DNA of 64,000 nt from Tellurirhabdus bombi (lineage in GTDB: Bacteria > Bacteroidota > Bacteroidia > Cytophagales > Spirosomataceae). The stretch is from NCBI RefSeq assembly GCF_021484805.1, contig NZ_CP090557.1, forward strand, positions 1,624,001 to 1,688,000, written 5' to 3'. Positions 27,952 to 37,922 of the stretch are shown piece after piece. Position numbers and translations under genes: made by a program. Below the pieces are notes generated by a model that had not been told where the DNA came from, did no database searches, and saw only the letters and a program-made list of their open reading frames with translations. How positions within the stretch are numbered: position 1 is the stretch's first letter; each line of letters opens with the position of its first letter.

Positions 27952-30900
27952 ATGTCATTCAAAAAGAACAAGAAACTCAACAGCGATTTCTCTAGAGTTC
28001 TGATCAGTCTGGCATCGCCTGAATCGATTCTGGAAAGTTCGTACGGAGAAGTTACGCAGCCAGAAACGATCAACTACCGAACTTACAAGCCTGAAATGGG
28101 CGGTTTGTTCTGCGAGCGGATTTTCGGGCCGGTGAAAGACTGGGAATGTCATTGTGGTAAATACAAACGTATTCGCTACAAAGGCATTATCTGTGACCGC
28201 TGTGGGGTGGAGGTGACGGAGAAAAAGGTTCGTCGGGAACGGATGGGCCATATTGAACTGGTTGTTCCAGTAGCGCACATCTGGTATTTCCGTAGCCTTC
28301 CTAATAAAATTGGATATCTGTTAGGGTTATCGACTAAAAAACTCGATCAGATTATCTACTACGAACGTTATGTTGTCGTTCAACCCGGTATTAAAGGAGA
28401 AGATGGCGTACAGGAATTAGATTTCCTGACTGAAGACGAATACCTGGATATCGTTGATAAGCTGCCAAGTGGCAATCAATTACTGCCGGATACCGATCCG
28501 CAGAAATTCATTGCCAAAATGGGAGCGGAATCGCTTGAAATGTTGCTAAGTCGTGTAGCACTAGATGAGCTATCGTATAACCTACGTCACGCTGCTGCTA
28601 CAGATACATCGCAACAACGGAAAGCAGAAGCCCTGAAACGACTAAAAGTTGTAGAAGCTTTCCGGGATGCAAACACCCGCGTTGAAAACCGTCCTGAATG
28701 GATGGTGATTCGCATGGTACCTGTTATTCCACCAGAACTACGCCCACTTGTTCCTTTGGATGGTGGTCGTTTTGCAACGTCGGATTTGAATGACTTGTAT
28801 CGCCGGGTAATTATCCGGAACAACCGTCTGAAGCGTCTGATTGAGATCAAAGCACCTGAGGTGATCTTGCGGAATGAAAAGCGGATGTTGCAGGAAGCTG
28901 TTGACTCTTTATTTGACAACTCGCGGAAAGTTAACGCCGTTCGTTCAGAAGGGAACCGTGCGCTGAAGTCATTGTCAGATATGCTGAAAGGTAAGCAAGG
29001 ACGTTTCCGTCAGAACTTACTTGGTAAGCGGGTTGACTACTCCGGTCGTTCAGTAATCGTTGTTGGTCCAGAGCTAAAACTCAATGAGTGCGGTTTGCCG
29101 AAAGACATGGCGGCTGAGTTATTCAAGCCGTTTATTATTCGGAAGTTGATCGAACGGGGTATTGTTAAAACCGTTAAGTCTGCCAAGAAAATCGTTGACC
29201 GGAAAGACCCTATCATCTGGGATATCCTGGAAAACGTTTTGAAAGGACACCCTGTACTGCTTAACCGGGCTCCAACACTGCACCGTTTAGGTATTCAGGC
29301 TTTCCAGCCGAAACTAATTGAGGGAAAAGCAATCCAGCTGCACCCACTCGTCTGTACGGCCTTCAACGCTGACTTTGACGGTGACCAAATGGCGGTTCAC
29401 GTTCCACTGGGACAAGAAGCGGTATTGGAAGCCTCTCTGTTAATGTTAGCCTCACACAATATTCTGAACCCTGCCAATGGCGCGCCGATTACGGTACCTT
29501 CGCAGGACATGGTATTGGGACTATATTACGTAACCAAAGGTCGTCGTAGTACGCCAGAATACCCAATTGTGGGTGAAGGCATGACGTTCTATGGATCTGA
29601 GGAAGTAATTATTGCCATCAATGAGAAAAAGCTTTCTAAACACGCCAATATCAAAGTTCGGACGAAAGTTCGGAATGAAGCAGGCGAATTAGAAACTAAA
29701 ATCATTGAAACGGTAGCTGGCCGGGTGTTGTTTAACCAGGCGGTTCCTGAAGAAGTTGGATACATTAATGAGCTGCTGACGAAAAAGAAACTTCAGCAAA
29801 TCATTTCATATATCTTCAAAATTTCTGGAATGGCGCGGACTGCGCACTTCCTTGATGATATCAAAGAACTTGGTTTCCAAATGGCCTTTAAAGGCGGTTT
29901 GTCAATCGGTTTGAATGACGTTAAGGTTCCGGAAACTAAAGAAAGTCTGATCCAGGAGGCCAAGCAGGAAGTAGAAAGCGTATGGCAGAACTACCTGATG
30001 GGTCTTATTACGGAGAACGAACGTTACAACCAGGTAATTGATATCTGGACGCGCGTAAACTCACGGATTACAGAGACATTGATGAAGCAACTAGAGGGCG
30101 ACCAGCAAGGTTTCAACTCTATCTTCATGATGATGCACTCTGGAGCGCGTGGTTCGCGGGAACAGATTCGTCAGTTGGGTGGTATGCGGGGTCTGATGGC
30201 TAAGCCACAGAAAAACCTGCAAGGCTCAGTTGGTGAGATTATTGAAAACCCAATTCTTTCGAACTTTAAAGAAGGGTTGGACGTACTCGAGTACTTTATC
30301 TCTACACACGGGGCGCGGAAGGGTCTTGCCGATACGGCTTTGAAAACAGCCGATGCCGGTTACCTGACTCGTCGTCTACACGATGTTGCGCAAGACGTAA
30401 TTATCACGGAAGATGACTGTGGTACGCTACGTGGTATCCAGATTTCTGCTCTGAAAGACAACGAAGATATCGTTGAACCACTATCAGAACGGATCCTGGG
30501 CCGTGTTTCCGTACACGATATTTACGATCCGCTTTCGAAAGATCTGATTGTATTAGCTGGTCAGGAAATCAATGAAGAGATCGCTGCTCAAATCGATGAA
30601 ACAAGCATCGAGACAGTAGAGATTCGTTCTGTATTGACTTGCGAAGCGAAAAAAGGCGTTTGTGCCAAATGCTACGGACGTAACCTGGCTTCAGGACGGA
30701 TGGTAGATATTGGTGAAGCGGTTGGTGTAATTGCCTCGCAATCAATTGGTGAGCCAGGTACACAGTTAACACTTCGTACATTCCACGTGGGTGGTACGGC
30801 ATCAAACATTGCGGTTGATGCATCGATCCGCGCGAAATTCTCCGGCGTTGTCCAATTTGAAGAAATGCGGACAGTTGAGTCGGCGGATAACGAAGGAAAT

Positions 30901-32280
30901 TCTGTAACGGTTGTAATGGGTCGTTCTGGTGAGGTAAAAGTGGTCGATCCAACAAATCCAAACCTGATTCTGATCAGCAACAACGTACCATACGGTGCTT
31001 TCCTACGGGTGAAAGAAGGACAGCGCGTTGAAAAAGGAGATGAGCTTTGCGCTTGGGATCCTTACAACGCCGTTATCTTGTCGGAAGTTACTGGTAAACT
31101 GGAATTCGAAGCGATTGAAGAAGCAATTACCTACCGTGAGGAGTTTGACGAACAGACAGGCTTCCAGGAAATGGTGATCATCGAAAGTCGCGATAAGACG
31201 AAAAACCCGGCCATCATGGTTCGTGGTACAAGTACGTTGCTGGAGGATACAAATGAAAAAGCGTATAACCTTCCGGTAGGTGCTCGTCTGGTTGTGAAGA
31301 ACGGTGCTGATATCAAAGCTGGTCAACCGCTGGCGAAGATTCCTCGTAACGTAGGTAAAACACGCGATATTACCGGTGGTCTTCCACGGGTAACCGAACT
31401 TTTCGAAGCCCGTAACCCGTCGAACCCGGCAGTTGTATCGGAAATCGATGGTGTTGTTACGTATGGTACCATCAAACGGGGTAACCGGGAGATTTACATC
31501 GAGTCTAAAGACGGTACGCGTAAAAAATACCTTGTTCCGCTGTCGAAGCACATCCTGGTTCAGGATAATGACTTCGTACGGGCCGGCGATCCGCTGTCAG
31601 ATGGTGCAATCACACCTTCAGACATTCTGGCTATCAAAGGACCAACGGCAGTACAAGAATACCTGGTGAATGAAATTCAGGAAGTATACCGTTTGCAAGG
31701 GGTGAAAATCAACGATAAGCACATTGAAGCGATTGTTCGCCAGATGATGCAGAAGGTTGAAATCATCGATGCAGGGGATACAAACTTCCTGGAGGGTCAA
31801 GTTGTTGACAAGTGGTCATTCCGCGATGAAAACGATAAGATCATGAACATGAAAGTCATTACGGAAGCCGGCGACTCTGAGACGTTGAAACCTGGTATGA
31901 TTATTTCGGTTCGTCGTCTGCGTGATGAAAACTCAACGCTGAAGCGTCGCGACCAACGTATCGTTGAAGTACGGGATGCGATGGCTGCGGTTTCGCAACC
32001 AACCTTGCTGGGTATCACCCAGGCTTCGTTGGGTACAGAAAGCTTCCTGTCAGCGGCCTCGTTCCAGGAAACAACCAAAGTGCTAAGCGAAGCGTCGATT
32101 CGTGGTAAAGCGGATTACTTGGAAGGACTGAAAGAGAACATCATTGTTGGTCACTTAGTACCAGCAGGAACGGGTGTTCGTCGTTATCAGAACCTCATCG
32201 TTAGTTCGAAAGAAGAATACGAATCATACGTTGAAAATAAAGAGAAGTTTACACGCAACAAGCGCCGGGAAACGGTATAG
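27952..32280 (+). CDS. rpoC: DNA-directed RNA polymerase subunit beta-prime
   Basis: 1442 residues. The N-terminal zinc site is [20 protein letters not shown] (about 65-85); the catalytic Mg loop NADFDGDQM is near residue 475; the second zinc site uses CGTLRG and [13 protein letters not shown]. The bridge helix and trigger-loop segments ([20 protein letters not shown]) are intact. Together with rpoB, rpoA and rpoZ it forms core RNA polymerase. A strong terminator follows 24 bases after the stop. Confidence 0.98.
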   Translation: MSFKKNKKLNSDFSRVLISLASPESILESSYGEVTQPETINYRTYKPEMGGLFCERIFGPVKDWECHCGKYKRIRYKGIICDRCGVEVTEKKVRRERMGHIELVVPVAHIWYFRSLPNKIGYLLGLSTKKLDQIIYYERYVVVQPGIKGEDGVQELDFLTEDEYLDIVDKLPSGNQLLPDTDPQKFIAKMGAESLEMLLSRVALDELSYNLRHAAATDTSQQRKAEALKRLKVVEAFRDANTRVENRPEWMVIRMVPVIPPELRPLVPLDGGRFATSDLNDLYRRVIIRNNRLKRLIEIKAPEVILRNEKRMLQEAVDSLFDNSRKVNAVRSEGNRALKSLSDMLKGKQGRFRQNLLGKRVDYSGRSVIVVGPELKLNECGLPKDMAAELFKPFIIRKLIERGIVKTVKSAKKIVDRKDPIIWDILENVLKGHPVLLNRAPTLHRLGIQAFQPKLIEGKAIQLHPLVCTAFNADFDGDQMAVHVPLGQEAVLEASLLMLASHNILNPANGAPITVPSQDMVLGLYYVTKGRRSTPEYPIVGEGMTFYGSEEVIIAINEKKLSKHANIKVRTKVRNEAGELETKIIETVAGRVLFNQAVPEEVGYINELLTKKKLQQIISYIFKISGMARTAHFLDDIKELGFQMAFKGGLSIGLNDVKVPETKESLIQEAKQEVESVWQNYLMGLITENERYNQVIDIWTRVNSRITETLMKQLEGDQQGFNSIFMMMHSGARGSREQIRQLGGMRGLMAKPQKNLQGSVGEIIENPILSNFKEGLDVLEYFISTHGARKGLADTALKTADAGYLTRRLHDVAQDVIITEDDCGTLRGIQISALKDNEDIVEPLSERILGRVSVHDIYDPLSKDLIVLAGQEINEEIAAQIDETSIETVEIRSVLTCEAKKGVCAKCYGRNLASGRMVDIGEAVGVIASQSIGEPGTQLTLRTFHVGGTASNIAVDASIRAKFSGVVQFEEMRTVESADNEGNSVTVVMGRSGEVKVVDPTNPNLILISNNVPYGAFLRVKEGQRVEKGDELCAWDPYNAVILSEVTGKLEFEAIEEAITYREEFDEQTGFQEMVIIESRDKTKNPAIMVRGTSTLLEDTNEKAYNLPVGARLVVKNGADIKAGQPLAKIPRNVGKTRDITGGLPRVTELFEARNPSNPAVVSEIDGVVTYGTIKRGNREIYIESKDGTRKKYLVPLSKHILVQDNDFVRAGDPLSDGAITPSDILAIKGPTAVQEYLVNEIQEVYRLQGVKINDKHIEAIVRQMMQKVEIIDAGDTNFLEGQVVDKWSFRDENDKIMNMKVITEAGDSETLKPGMIISVRRLRDENSTLKRRDQRIVEVRDAMAAVSQPTLLGITQASLGTESFLSAASFQETTKVLSEASIRGKADYLEGLKENIIVGHLVPAGTGVRRYQNLIVSSKEEYESYVENKEKFTRNKRRETV

Positions 32281-32303
32281 GTAGCGTATAACGAACAAGT
32301 GAA

Positions 32304-32338
32304 CAAAGGTTAGGCCTCATGGCCTGACCTTTGCTTTT
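32304..32338 (+). terminator. Terminator after rpoC
   Basis: 13-bp stem CAAAGGTTAGGCC (32304-32316) with GGCCTGACCTTTG (32321-32333), one G-U pair, loop TCAT, followed by CTTTTTC. Confidence 0.92.
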
Positions 32339-32409
32339 TCATACTAAATCGTGACGTTCGTAACAATAAGGTGTCTATTGTAAAGGGATAATACTAACTA
32401 GAGTGTCTC

Positions 32410-32730
32410 ATGGAAGAGCAAAAACAAGAACAGGAAAGTCAGATCAATATAGAACTGACGGAGGAAATAGCAGAAGGCACCTATGCTAATCTGGCAATGA
32501 TTGCCCATTCAAATAGTGAATTTATTATTGACTTCATCAGGCTTATGCCTGGCGTTCCGAAAGCAAAGGTAAAGTCCCGCATTATCTTAACACCTGAACA
32601 CGCAAAGCGTCTATTGTCAGCATTAAAAGAAAATATCCGTAAATACGAAGAGGCTTTCGGGGATATCAATGGTGCAGATGAAGCTTTTCGCTTTCCTTCT
32701 CAGTTTGGTGGCCCCATGGGAGAGGCCTAA
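32410..32730 (+). CDS. DUF3467 domain protein
   Basis: 106 residues matching DUF3467 by its core: NIELTEEIAEGTYANLAMIAH, then SEFIIDFIRLMPGVPKAKVKSRIILTPEHAKRLLSAL. The fold resembles a single-stranded nucleic-acid or protein-binding domain, but no function is established. It is a free-standing gene between the rpoC terminator and the rpsL promoter. That close association with RNA polymerase genes in Bacteroidota hints at a role in transcription, which is inference only. Confidence 0.85.
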   Translation: MEEQKQEQESQINIELTEEIAEGTYANLAMIAHSNSEFIIDFIRLMPGVPKAKVKSRIILTPEHAKRLLSALKENIRKYEEAFGDINGADEAFRFPSQFGGPMGEA

Positions 32731-32785
32731 CAGTGCGTCAATATTGCTGATTAAGAAGGAATTGCAAAAAAAAGTCAGGATCGTT

Positions 32786-32816
32786 TTGGGTATTGAAGTG
32801 GGTTTTGCTAATTTTG
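32786..32816 (+). promoter_or_regulatory. Promoter of rpsL-rpsG
   Basis: TTG at 32786-32788, a 20-base spacer, TAATTTTG at 32809-32816, then CACTCCG. The block TGCTAATTTTGCACTCCG is repeated exactly before rplC (37235-37252). Confidence 0.8.
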
Positions 32817-32862
32817 CACTCCGATTTTCCCGGAATACTGCATTTATACAAATTCAGATAAA

Positions 32863-33288
32863 ATGCCTACTATACAACAGTTAGTACGTAAAGGTCGCGA
32901 AAAGCTGGTTTTTAAGTCAAAATCACCAGCTTTAGATTCGTGCCCACAGCGTCGCGGTGTTTGTACGCGTGTGTACACGACAACGCCTAAAAAACCAAAC
33001 TCGGCACTACGTAAGGTTGCCCGTGTTCGTTTAACGAACCAAAAAGAAGTAAACGCATACATTCCTGGTGAAGGCCATAACCTGCAAGAGCACTCAATCG
33101 TGCTTGTACGTGGTGGACGGGTAAAAGATTTACCAGGGGTACGTTACCACATCGTTCGTGGTGCGCTTGACACAGCAGGTGTGAATGGTCGTCTGCAAAG
33201 CCGTTCGAAATACGGTACAAAACGTCCGAAACCAGGCCAGGCTCCAGCAGCTGGTAAAGGAGCTCCTGCAAAAGGAAAGAAAAAATAA
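32863..33288 (+). CDS. rpsL: Small ribosomal subunit protein uS12
   Basis: 141 residues, longer than the usual 124 because of a Lys/Pro/Ala-rich C-terminal tail ([21 protein letters not shown]). The decoding-centre loops are wild-type: TPKKPNSA (site of streptomycin resistance changes) and [13 protein letters not shown]. First gene of the str operon; rpsG follows 69 bases later. Confidence 0.98.
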   Translation: MPTIQQLVRKGREKLVFKSKSPALDSCPQRRGVCTRVYTTTPKKPNSALRKVARVRLTNQKEVNAYIPGEGHNLQEHSIVLVRGGRVKDLPGVRYHIVRGALDTAGVNGRLQSRSKYGTKRPKPGQAPAAGKGAPAKGKKK

Positions 33289-33357
33289 GTAAGAGAAATT
33301 CGCACTGAGCGTAGATAAACAAAGCTGCGTTTAGAGTAAGATTAATATCTGAAGATC

Positions 33358-33825
33358 ATGAGAAAGGCAAAACCTAAGAAAAGATACGTTTTACCAGATC
33401 CTAAATACAGGGAAGTTCTGGTAACGAAGTTTGTGAATAACCTCATGTATGAGGGCAAAAAGAGTATTTCATACTCTATCTTCTATGATGCACTAGAAAT
33501 CGTTGAGAAAAAAACCAGCGACAATGGACTCGAAGTATGGAAGAAAGCGTTGAACAACGTTATGCCTTCAGTTGAGGTGAAGAGCCGCCGCGTAGGTGGT
33601 GCTACATTCCAGGTTCCAACGGAAGTGCGTCCTGACCGTAAGGTATCAGTAGGCATGAAATGGCTGATCAAGTATGCCCGTTCACGTGGTGAGAAAACCA
33701 TGGTAGATCGTTTGGCAGCGGAAATCGTGGCCGCATCGAAAGGTGAAGGCGCAGCCGTTAAGAAAAAGGATGATACGCACCGGATGGCCGAAGCGAACAA
33801 AGCGTTCTCTCACTTCCGCTTCTAA
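33358..33825 (+). CDS. rpsG: Small ribosomal subunit protein uS7
   Basis: 155 residues, the normal length. S7 nucleates assembly of the 30S head. Family segments include [38 protein letters not shown] and [16 protein letters not shown] strong terminator sits 21 bases after its stop, so fusA is transcribed mainly from its own promoter, unlike in E. coli. Confidence 0.98.
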   Translation: MRKAKPKKRYVLPDPKYREVLVTKFVNNLMYEGKKSISYSIFYDALEIVEKKTSDNGLEVWKKALNNVMPSVEVKSRRVGGATFQVPTEVRPDRKVSVGMKWLIKYARSRGEKTMVDRLAAEIVAASKGEGAAVKKKDDTHRMAEANKAFSHFRF

Positions 33826-33846
33826 GCTGTATCTAATACATCTTGA

Positions 33847-33877
33847 AAAGACCTTCTCCATCGGGAAGGTCTTTTTG
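33847..33877 (+). terminator. Terminator after rpsG
   Basis: Perfect 10-bp stem AAAGACCTTC (33847-33856) and GAAGGTCTTT (33865-33874) with loop TCCATCGG and TTTTT. Confidence 0.92.
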
Positions 33878-34111
33878 TTTTATAGGCTTACACCAAGAAA
33901 GGCAAAGGAACTATTTAAAACATATTTACGTAAAACGATTGAACGCAAAGAAACTAAAGGCTACTTCGTGCCACTGCCTTCCTTCATGAATGATCGCTTC
34001 AAATCCTGGGTTAAACGTGTTGGTTGGCTTGGGTTCTTCTTTTTCTTGATTAAAGGTTTACTCTGGCTTCTTATTCCGTATTTGATTGCTAAGGGTGTCC
34101 TGTCTAAATGA
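33875..34111 (+). CDS. Possible small one-helix membrane protein, unknown
   Basis: An open frame after the rpsG terminator encodes a plausible short protein: a basic stretch (YRLTPRKAKELFKTYLRK), then FVPLPSFMNDRFKSWVKRVGW, then one strong membrane helix (LGFFFFLIKGLLWLLIPYLIAKGVL). The start is unclear. TTG at 33875 lies in the terminator T-run, GTG at 33968 gives 47 residues, and ATG at 33986 gives 41 residues. The frame is open further upstream but overlaps rpsG. The amphipathic-then-hydrophobic pattern argues for a real product; the lack of a clear promoter argues against. Confidence 0.4.
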   Translation: MFYRLTPRKAKELFKTYLRKTIERKETKGYFVPLPSFMNDRFKSWVKRVGWLGFFFFLIKGLLWLLIPYLIAKGVLSK

Positions 34112-34179
34112 TCCCGTTTCATTTTAAAAGCAGTACGGTTAAATCTAGGTTAACTTTTCGATTTGTCCTGGATTAGCGT

Positions 34180-34209
34180 TGCTTTTGCAACTGAAACTCA
34201 CTACCTTTG
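34180..34209 (+). promoter_or_regulatory. Promoter of fusA-rpsJ
   Basis: TTG at 34180-34182, a 19-base spacer, TACCTTTG at 34202-34209, then CGCTCTG. It leaves a 5' leader of roughly 120 bases before fusA in which I see no strong structure. Confidence 0.72.
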
Positions 34210-34333
34210 CGCTCTGATTCACGAAAAGCGTCTATTTCAGAACGAACATTTGTCCTCTTTACATCTGTTCATTTAAAGGCACTTAAGAGTGAATTAAAAA
34301 GTGAGCATAAACAAACTTCTTAGATAATTCAAT

Positions 34334-36436
34334 ATGGCAACTGATCTTCGATACCTACGCAACATCGGTATCGCTGCCCACATTGACGCTGGTAAAACCA
34401 CTACGACCGAGCGGATTTTATACTACGCCGGGGTAAGCCACAAAATTGGTGAAGTACACGAAGGAGCGGCTACCATGGACTGGATGGAGCAGGAGCAAGA
34501 GCGTGGTATCACCATCACTTCAGCAGCTACGACTGTTAACTGGACTTATCGGGGTGACAAATTCCATGTAAACATCATTGATACGCCGGGTCACGTGGAC
34601 TTTACCGTTGAGGTAAACCGTTCTCTGCGCGTTCTGGATGGCTTGGTGTTTCTATTCAGCGCCGTTGATGGTGTAGAGCCTCAGTCAGAAACAAACTGGC
34701 GTTTGGCAAATAACTATAACGTTGCTCGCCTTGGCTTCGTTAACAAAATGGACCGGGCTGGTGCAGACTTCCTGAATGTCTGCAAGCAGGTAAAAGAAAT
34801 GCTGGGCAGCCATGCTGTACCGCTGCAATTACCAATCGGTGCAGAAGACCAATTTAAAGGTGTAGTTGACTTGATCAACAACCGGGGTATTGTTTGGAAT
34901 GAATCAGATAAGGGGATGACCTTTACCGAAGTTCCTATTCCAGATGATATGGTTGAAGATGCACAGTACTGGCGTGAGCAATTGCTCGAATCCATTGCTG
35001 AGTTCGACGATACGCTGATGGAAAAATACTTCGAAGATCCAGATTCGATCTCAGAAGCTGAAATACTAAAAGCGCTTCGTGAAGCTACGATTTCAATGAA
35101 AATCGTTCCGATGCTTTGCGGTTCTTCCTTTAAGAACAAAGGTGTTCAAACGATGCTTGATTATGTGATGGCCCTGTTGCCTTCACCGATCGATAAGCCT
35201 GAAATCAAAGGGACAAATCCAAATACGGATGCTGAAGTAGTTCGTCATCCAAGCATTGAAGATCCATTCTCAGCACTGGCATTTAAAATTGCTACTGACC
35301 CTTACGTTGGTCGTTTGTGCTTTGTGCGGGTTTATTCTGGCGCCTTGGATTCAGGTTCATACGTACTGAATACGCGTTCTGGCAACAAAGAGCGTATCTC
35401 TCGTATCTTCCAAATGCACGCTAATAAGCAAAACCAAATCGATAAGCTACAAGCTGGCGATATTGGTGCGGTAGTTGGATTTAAGGATATTAAAACAGGA
35501 GATACACTTTCTGACGAAAAAAATCCGATTGTTTTGGAATCAATGGTCTTCCCAGATCCAGTTATCGGGTATGCCATCGAACCTAAGAAATCAGCCGATC
35601 AGGATAACTTCTCGAAAGCAATTGGTAAGCTGATCGAAGAAGATCCAACGTTGAAAGTAGAATCTGACGAAGAAACTGGCCAGACCATTATTCGTGGTAT
35701 GGGTGAGCTTCACCTGGAAATTATCATCGACCGGATGCGTCGTGAGTTCAAGGTAGAAGTAAACCAAGGTGCTCCGCAGGTAGCTTACAAAGAAACGCTG
35801 ACGAAGAACTTTGAACACCGTGAGGTATACAAAAAGCAGACGGGTGGTCGCGGTAAATTTGCGGACATCGTGTTTGAAATCATGCCTGGTGAAGAAGGAA
35901 AAACAGGACTAGAGTTTGTTAACGGCATCGTTGGTGGGGTAATTCCACGTGAATTCATTCCATCAGTTGAGAAAGGCTTCAAAGAAGCTATGTCTAACGG
36001 ACCACTAGCCGGTTATCCGCTGGATTCAATGAAAGTGCGTTTGTTCCACGGTTCATTCCACGACGTTGACTCCGATTCACTATCCTTCGAATTAGCCGCT
36101 CGGATTGGTTTCCGTGAAGCAGCAAAAAATGCTGGTCCACGCCTGTTGGAGCCAATTATGGCAGTTGAAGTATTAACGCCTGAAGAATATACTGGTCCAA
36201 TCACAGGTGACTTAAACCGTCGTCGTGGTATTATGAAAGGTATGGACTCACGTGCTGGTTCACAAGTAATCAAAGCTGACGTGCCTCTGTCAGAATTATT
36301 TGGTTATGTAACTGACTTGCGTACCATGTCATCTGGACGGGCAACAGCTAACCTTACTTTCTCGCACTACGAGCAAGTGCCAACTAGTTTGGCGGAAGGT
36401 ATTGTAGCTAAAGCCAAAGGAACAGTAAGAGCATAA
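34334..36436 (+). CDS. fusA: Elongation factor G
   Basis: 700 residues, standard EF-G size. GTPase motifs: [12 protein letters not shown] (about 15-26), [11 protein letters not shown] (switch I), DTPGHVDFT (switch II) and NKMDRAG. Domain IV contains the [12 protein letters not shown] region, and domain V follows. It drives translocation on the ribosome. Only one EF-G gene lies here. The terminator downstream separates it from rpsJ. Confidence 0.97.
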   Translation: MATDLRYLRNIGIAAHIDAGKTTTTERILYYAGVSHKIGEVHEGAATMDWMEQEQERGITITSAATTVNWTYRGDKFHVNIIDTPGHVDFTVEVNRSLRVLDGLVFLFSAVDGVEPQSETNWRLANNYNVARLGFVNKMDRAGADFLNVCKQVKEMLGSHAVPLQLPIGAEDQFKGVVDLINNRGIVWNESDKGMTFTEVPIPDDMVEDAQYWREQLLESIAEFDDTLMEKYFEDPDSISEAEILKALREATISMKIVPMLCGSSFKNKGVQTMLDYVMALLPSPIDKPEIKGTNPNTDAEVVRHPSIEDPFSALAFKIATDPYVGRLCFVRVYSGALDSGSYVLNTRSGNKERISRIFQMHANKQNQIDKLQAGDIGAVVGFKDIKTGDTLSDEKNPIVLESMVFPDPVIGYAIEPKKSADQDNFSKAIGKLIEEDPTLKVESDEETGQTIIRGMGELHLEIIIDRMRREFKVEVNQGAPQVAYKETLTKNFEHREVYKKQTGGRGKFADIVFEIMPGEEGKTGLEFVNGIVGGVIPREFIPSVEKGFKEAMSNGPLAGYPLDSMKVRLFHGSFHDVDSDSLSFELAARIGFREAAKNAGPRLLEPIMAVEVLTPEEYTGPITGDLNRRRGIMKGMDSRAGSQVIKADVPLSELFGYVTDLRTMSSGRATANLTFSHYEQVPTSLAEGIVAKAKGTVRA

Positions 36437-36448
36437 ATGCAATAAGCT

Positions 36449-36503
36449 ATCACTAATGGACGATGAGTGTCAACAAGTACACGCTCGTTCATTAGTGATT
36501 TTT
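36449..36503 (+). terminator. Terminator after fusA
   Basis: A long imperfect hairpin whose outer arms ATCACTAATG and CATTAGTGAT pair perfectly, with further pairing inside (ACGA/TCGT), followed by TTTTT. rpsJ starts 90 bases later, so some read-through or an unseen promoter must serve it. Confidence 0.8.
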
Positions 36504-36592
36504 CTATAGTTGCGTTACCGGAGTAAATGGTTCTTTCGGTAACGAACGGCGCGTCGGGAACGAGTCCTATTTTTCAGAACCAATCCAAAAAC

Positions 36593-36898
36593 ATGAATCA
36601 AAAAATTCGTATCAAACTGAAGTCGTTCGATCACATGCTGGTCGACAAATCGGCTGAGAAAATTGTTAAGGCGGTAAAGTCAACGGGTGCTGTTGTTAAT
36701 GGTCCGATTCCTTTGCCAACAGACAAAGAAATCTTTACTGTACTGCGTTCTCCGCACGTAAACAAGAAATCGCGTGAGCAATTCCAATTGTGTACGTATA
36801 AGCGTTTAGTTGATATCTATTCAACGAGCGCTAAAACGGTAGATGCGTTAATGAAACTGGAATTACCAAGTGGCGTTGATGTAGAGATTAAGGTATAG
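36593..36898 (+). CDS. rpsJ: Small ribosomal subunit protein uS10
   Basis: 101 residues from the ATG at 36593 ([18 protein letters not shown]); the longer frame from 36527 has a non-family N-terminus. S10 is part of the 30S head and also the NusE transcription factor. Family segments: [28 protein letters not shown]. In this genome it belongs to the str cluster, with its own terminator 28 bases downstream. It is separated from rplC by about 400 bases of regulatory sequence, unlike the E. coli S10 operon. Confidence 0.97.
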   Translation: MNQKIRIKLKSFDHMLVDKSAEKIVKAVKSTGAVVNGPIPLPTDKEIFTVLRSPHVNKKSREQFQLCTYKRLVDIYSTSAKTVDALMKLELPSGVDVEIKV

Positions 36899-36926
36899 TT
36901 TTCTCGTCGAAAGACAGCTTTGATAA

Positions 36927-36975
36927 AATGCCGCTGTGCAATTCCTTTGTGATTTGCCAGCGGCATTAGATTTTT
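36927..36975 (+). terminator. Terminator after rpsJ
   Basis: Perfect 10-bp stem AATGCCGCTG (36927-36936) and CAGCGGCATT (36958-36967) with a 21-base loop, then AGATTTTTA. Confidence 0.82.
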
Positions 36976-37020
36976 ATAGAAATTTAATTCGTTCTAATTT
37001 TTCTATAAAAGAAATTATCA

Positions 37021-37028
37021 TACCTTTG
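37021..37028 (+). promoter_or_regulatory. Promoter -7 element upstream of the rplC leader RNA
   Basis: TACCTTTG followed by CAGTCCGAATAA, matching the other translation-gene promoters here. A -33 TTG at the usual distance is not clear (the region reads TAATTTTTC), so the upstream half is weak. Confidence 0.55.
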
Positions 37029-37034
37029 CAGTCC

Positions 37035-37171
37035 GAATAAGAACTTAGTTCTCAAAAACATACGCGGGTGAAGGTCCTTTCCAGGAAACCGCATCTGACT
37101 TGTTTGGTAACTATCTACTGATAGAGCTACCAAATTATAAGGTCAGGTGTTTATATGCCTGGCCTTTTTTA
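37035..37171 (+). ncRNA. Structured leader or small RNA before rplC, with competing stem and terminator
   Basis: The interval 36968-37297 holds no convincing gene. From the promoter at 37021 an RNA of about 135 nt can be drawn. Elements: a small hairpin AGAAC/GTTCT; GCGG (37065-37068)/CCGC enclosing TCCT/AGGA; and a long stem pairing 37091-37101 (GCATCTGACTT) with 37140-37150, capped by TTTGGTA/TACCAAA (37103-37109, 37128-37134) and CTATC/GATAG. The 3' arm of that stem is also the 5' arm of an intrinsic terminator, AGGTCAGG (37140-37147) with CCTGGCCT (37158-37165) and six Ts. This mutually exclusive design is that of an attenuator; a stand-alone sRNA is the alternative. No known family signature (SRP, 6S) was recognised. 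Confidence 0.6.
37140..37170 (+). terminator. Intrinsic terminator of the rplC leader RNA
   Basis: 8-bp stem AGGTCAGG/CCTGGCCT (one G-U), 10-base loop, TTTTTT. It shares its 5' arm with the competing upstream stem. Confidence 0.8.
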
Positions 37172-37213
37172 TTGCTGGAAACTGTAAAATTTTGAGAATA
37201 AAGGAAATAGGAG

Positions 37214-37244
37214 TTGTAATCGGATTAGATTATTGCTAATTTTG
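37214..37244 (+). promoter_or_regulatory. Promoter directly upstream of rplC
   Basis: TTG at 37214-37216, a 20-base spacer, TAATTTTG at 37237-37244, then CACTCCG. It lies after the leader-RNA terminator, so the S10 operon has a second, unattenuated start. Confidence 0.8.
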
Positions 37245-37297
37245 CACTCCGTTTTTTTATTCATTTATCATAAATTCCTGCTTTACAACAACTTACC

Positions 37298-37918
37298 ATG
37301 TCTGGTTTAATAGGAAAAAAGATTGGGATGACCAGTCTGTACAATGCTGACGGGCAGGCTCTGGCATGTACAGTAATTGAGGCCGGTCCCTGCGTAGTCA
37401 CGCAAGTGAAAACGCAAGAGAAAGATGGCTATGAAGCTATCCAGCTCGGATACGGCGAAAAGAAAGAGAAGCGTACTACGCAACCATTGCTGGGCCACTT
37501 CAAGAAAGCCAACACTACGCCAAAGCGTAAACTGGTTGAGTTCAAAGAATTCACAGATGAATTGACTTTGGGCCAATCGTTAAGCGTTACGGATATCTTT
37601 GCTGAAGGTGATTTTCTTGATGTAGTTGGTACAGCCAAAGGACGCGGTTTCCAAGGCGTTGTGAAACGTCACGGTTTCGGCGGGGTTGGTGGCCAAACAC
37701 ACGGTCAGCACAACCGCCAGCGGCACCCAGGTTCCATTGGTGCTTGCTCCTTCCCTTCTCGTGTATTCAAAGGTATTCGCATGGCAGGCCGCATGGGCGG
37801 TAACCGCGTGAAAGTTCAAAACCTGCGTGTCCTGAAAGTGCTAGCCGATCAGAATCTGCTCGTGATCAGTGGTTCAGTTCCGGGCGCAAAAAATTCGTTC
37901 GTTATCTTAGAGAAGTAA
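37298..37918 (+). CDS. rplC: Large ribosomal subunit protein uL3
   Basis: 206 residues. Starts [20 protein letters not shown] and has the long loop reaching the peptidyl-transferase centre ([19 protein letters not shown], with the Gln residue that is methylated in some bacteria). First gene of the main S10-spc-alpha block; rplD follows 4 bases after its stop. Confidence 0.98.
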   Translation: MSGLIGKKIGMTSLYNADGQALACTVIEAGPCVVTQVKTQEKDGYEAIQLGYGEKKEKRTTQPLLGHFKKANTTPKRKLVEFKEFTDELTLGQSLSVTDIFAEGDFLDVVGTAKGRGFQGVVKRHGFGGVGGQTHGQHNRQRHPGSIGACSFPSRVFKGIRMAGRMGGNRVKVQNLRVLKVLADQNLLVISGSVPGAKNSFVILEK

Positions 37919-37922
37919 TCTG

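Noticed and set aside
31003-31551. 182-codon minus-strand ORF inside rpoC
   Set aside because: Antisense to conserved beta-prime sequence; no start context or neighbours.
37068-37121. GTG-initiated 17-codon frame as an attenuation leader peptide
   Set aside because: No run of regulatory codons, and the sequence is better explained by base-paired RNA.
37035-37171. SRP RNA or 6S RNA as identity of the rplC leader RNA
   Set aside because: No GGAA-tetraloop helix 8 signature of SRP and no clear 6S bubble were seen; kept as unknown structured RNA.
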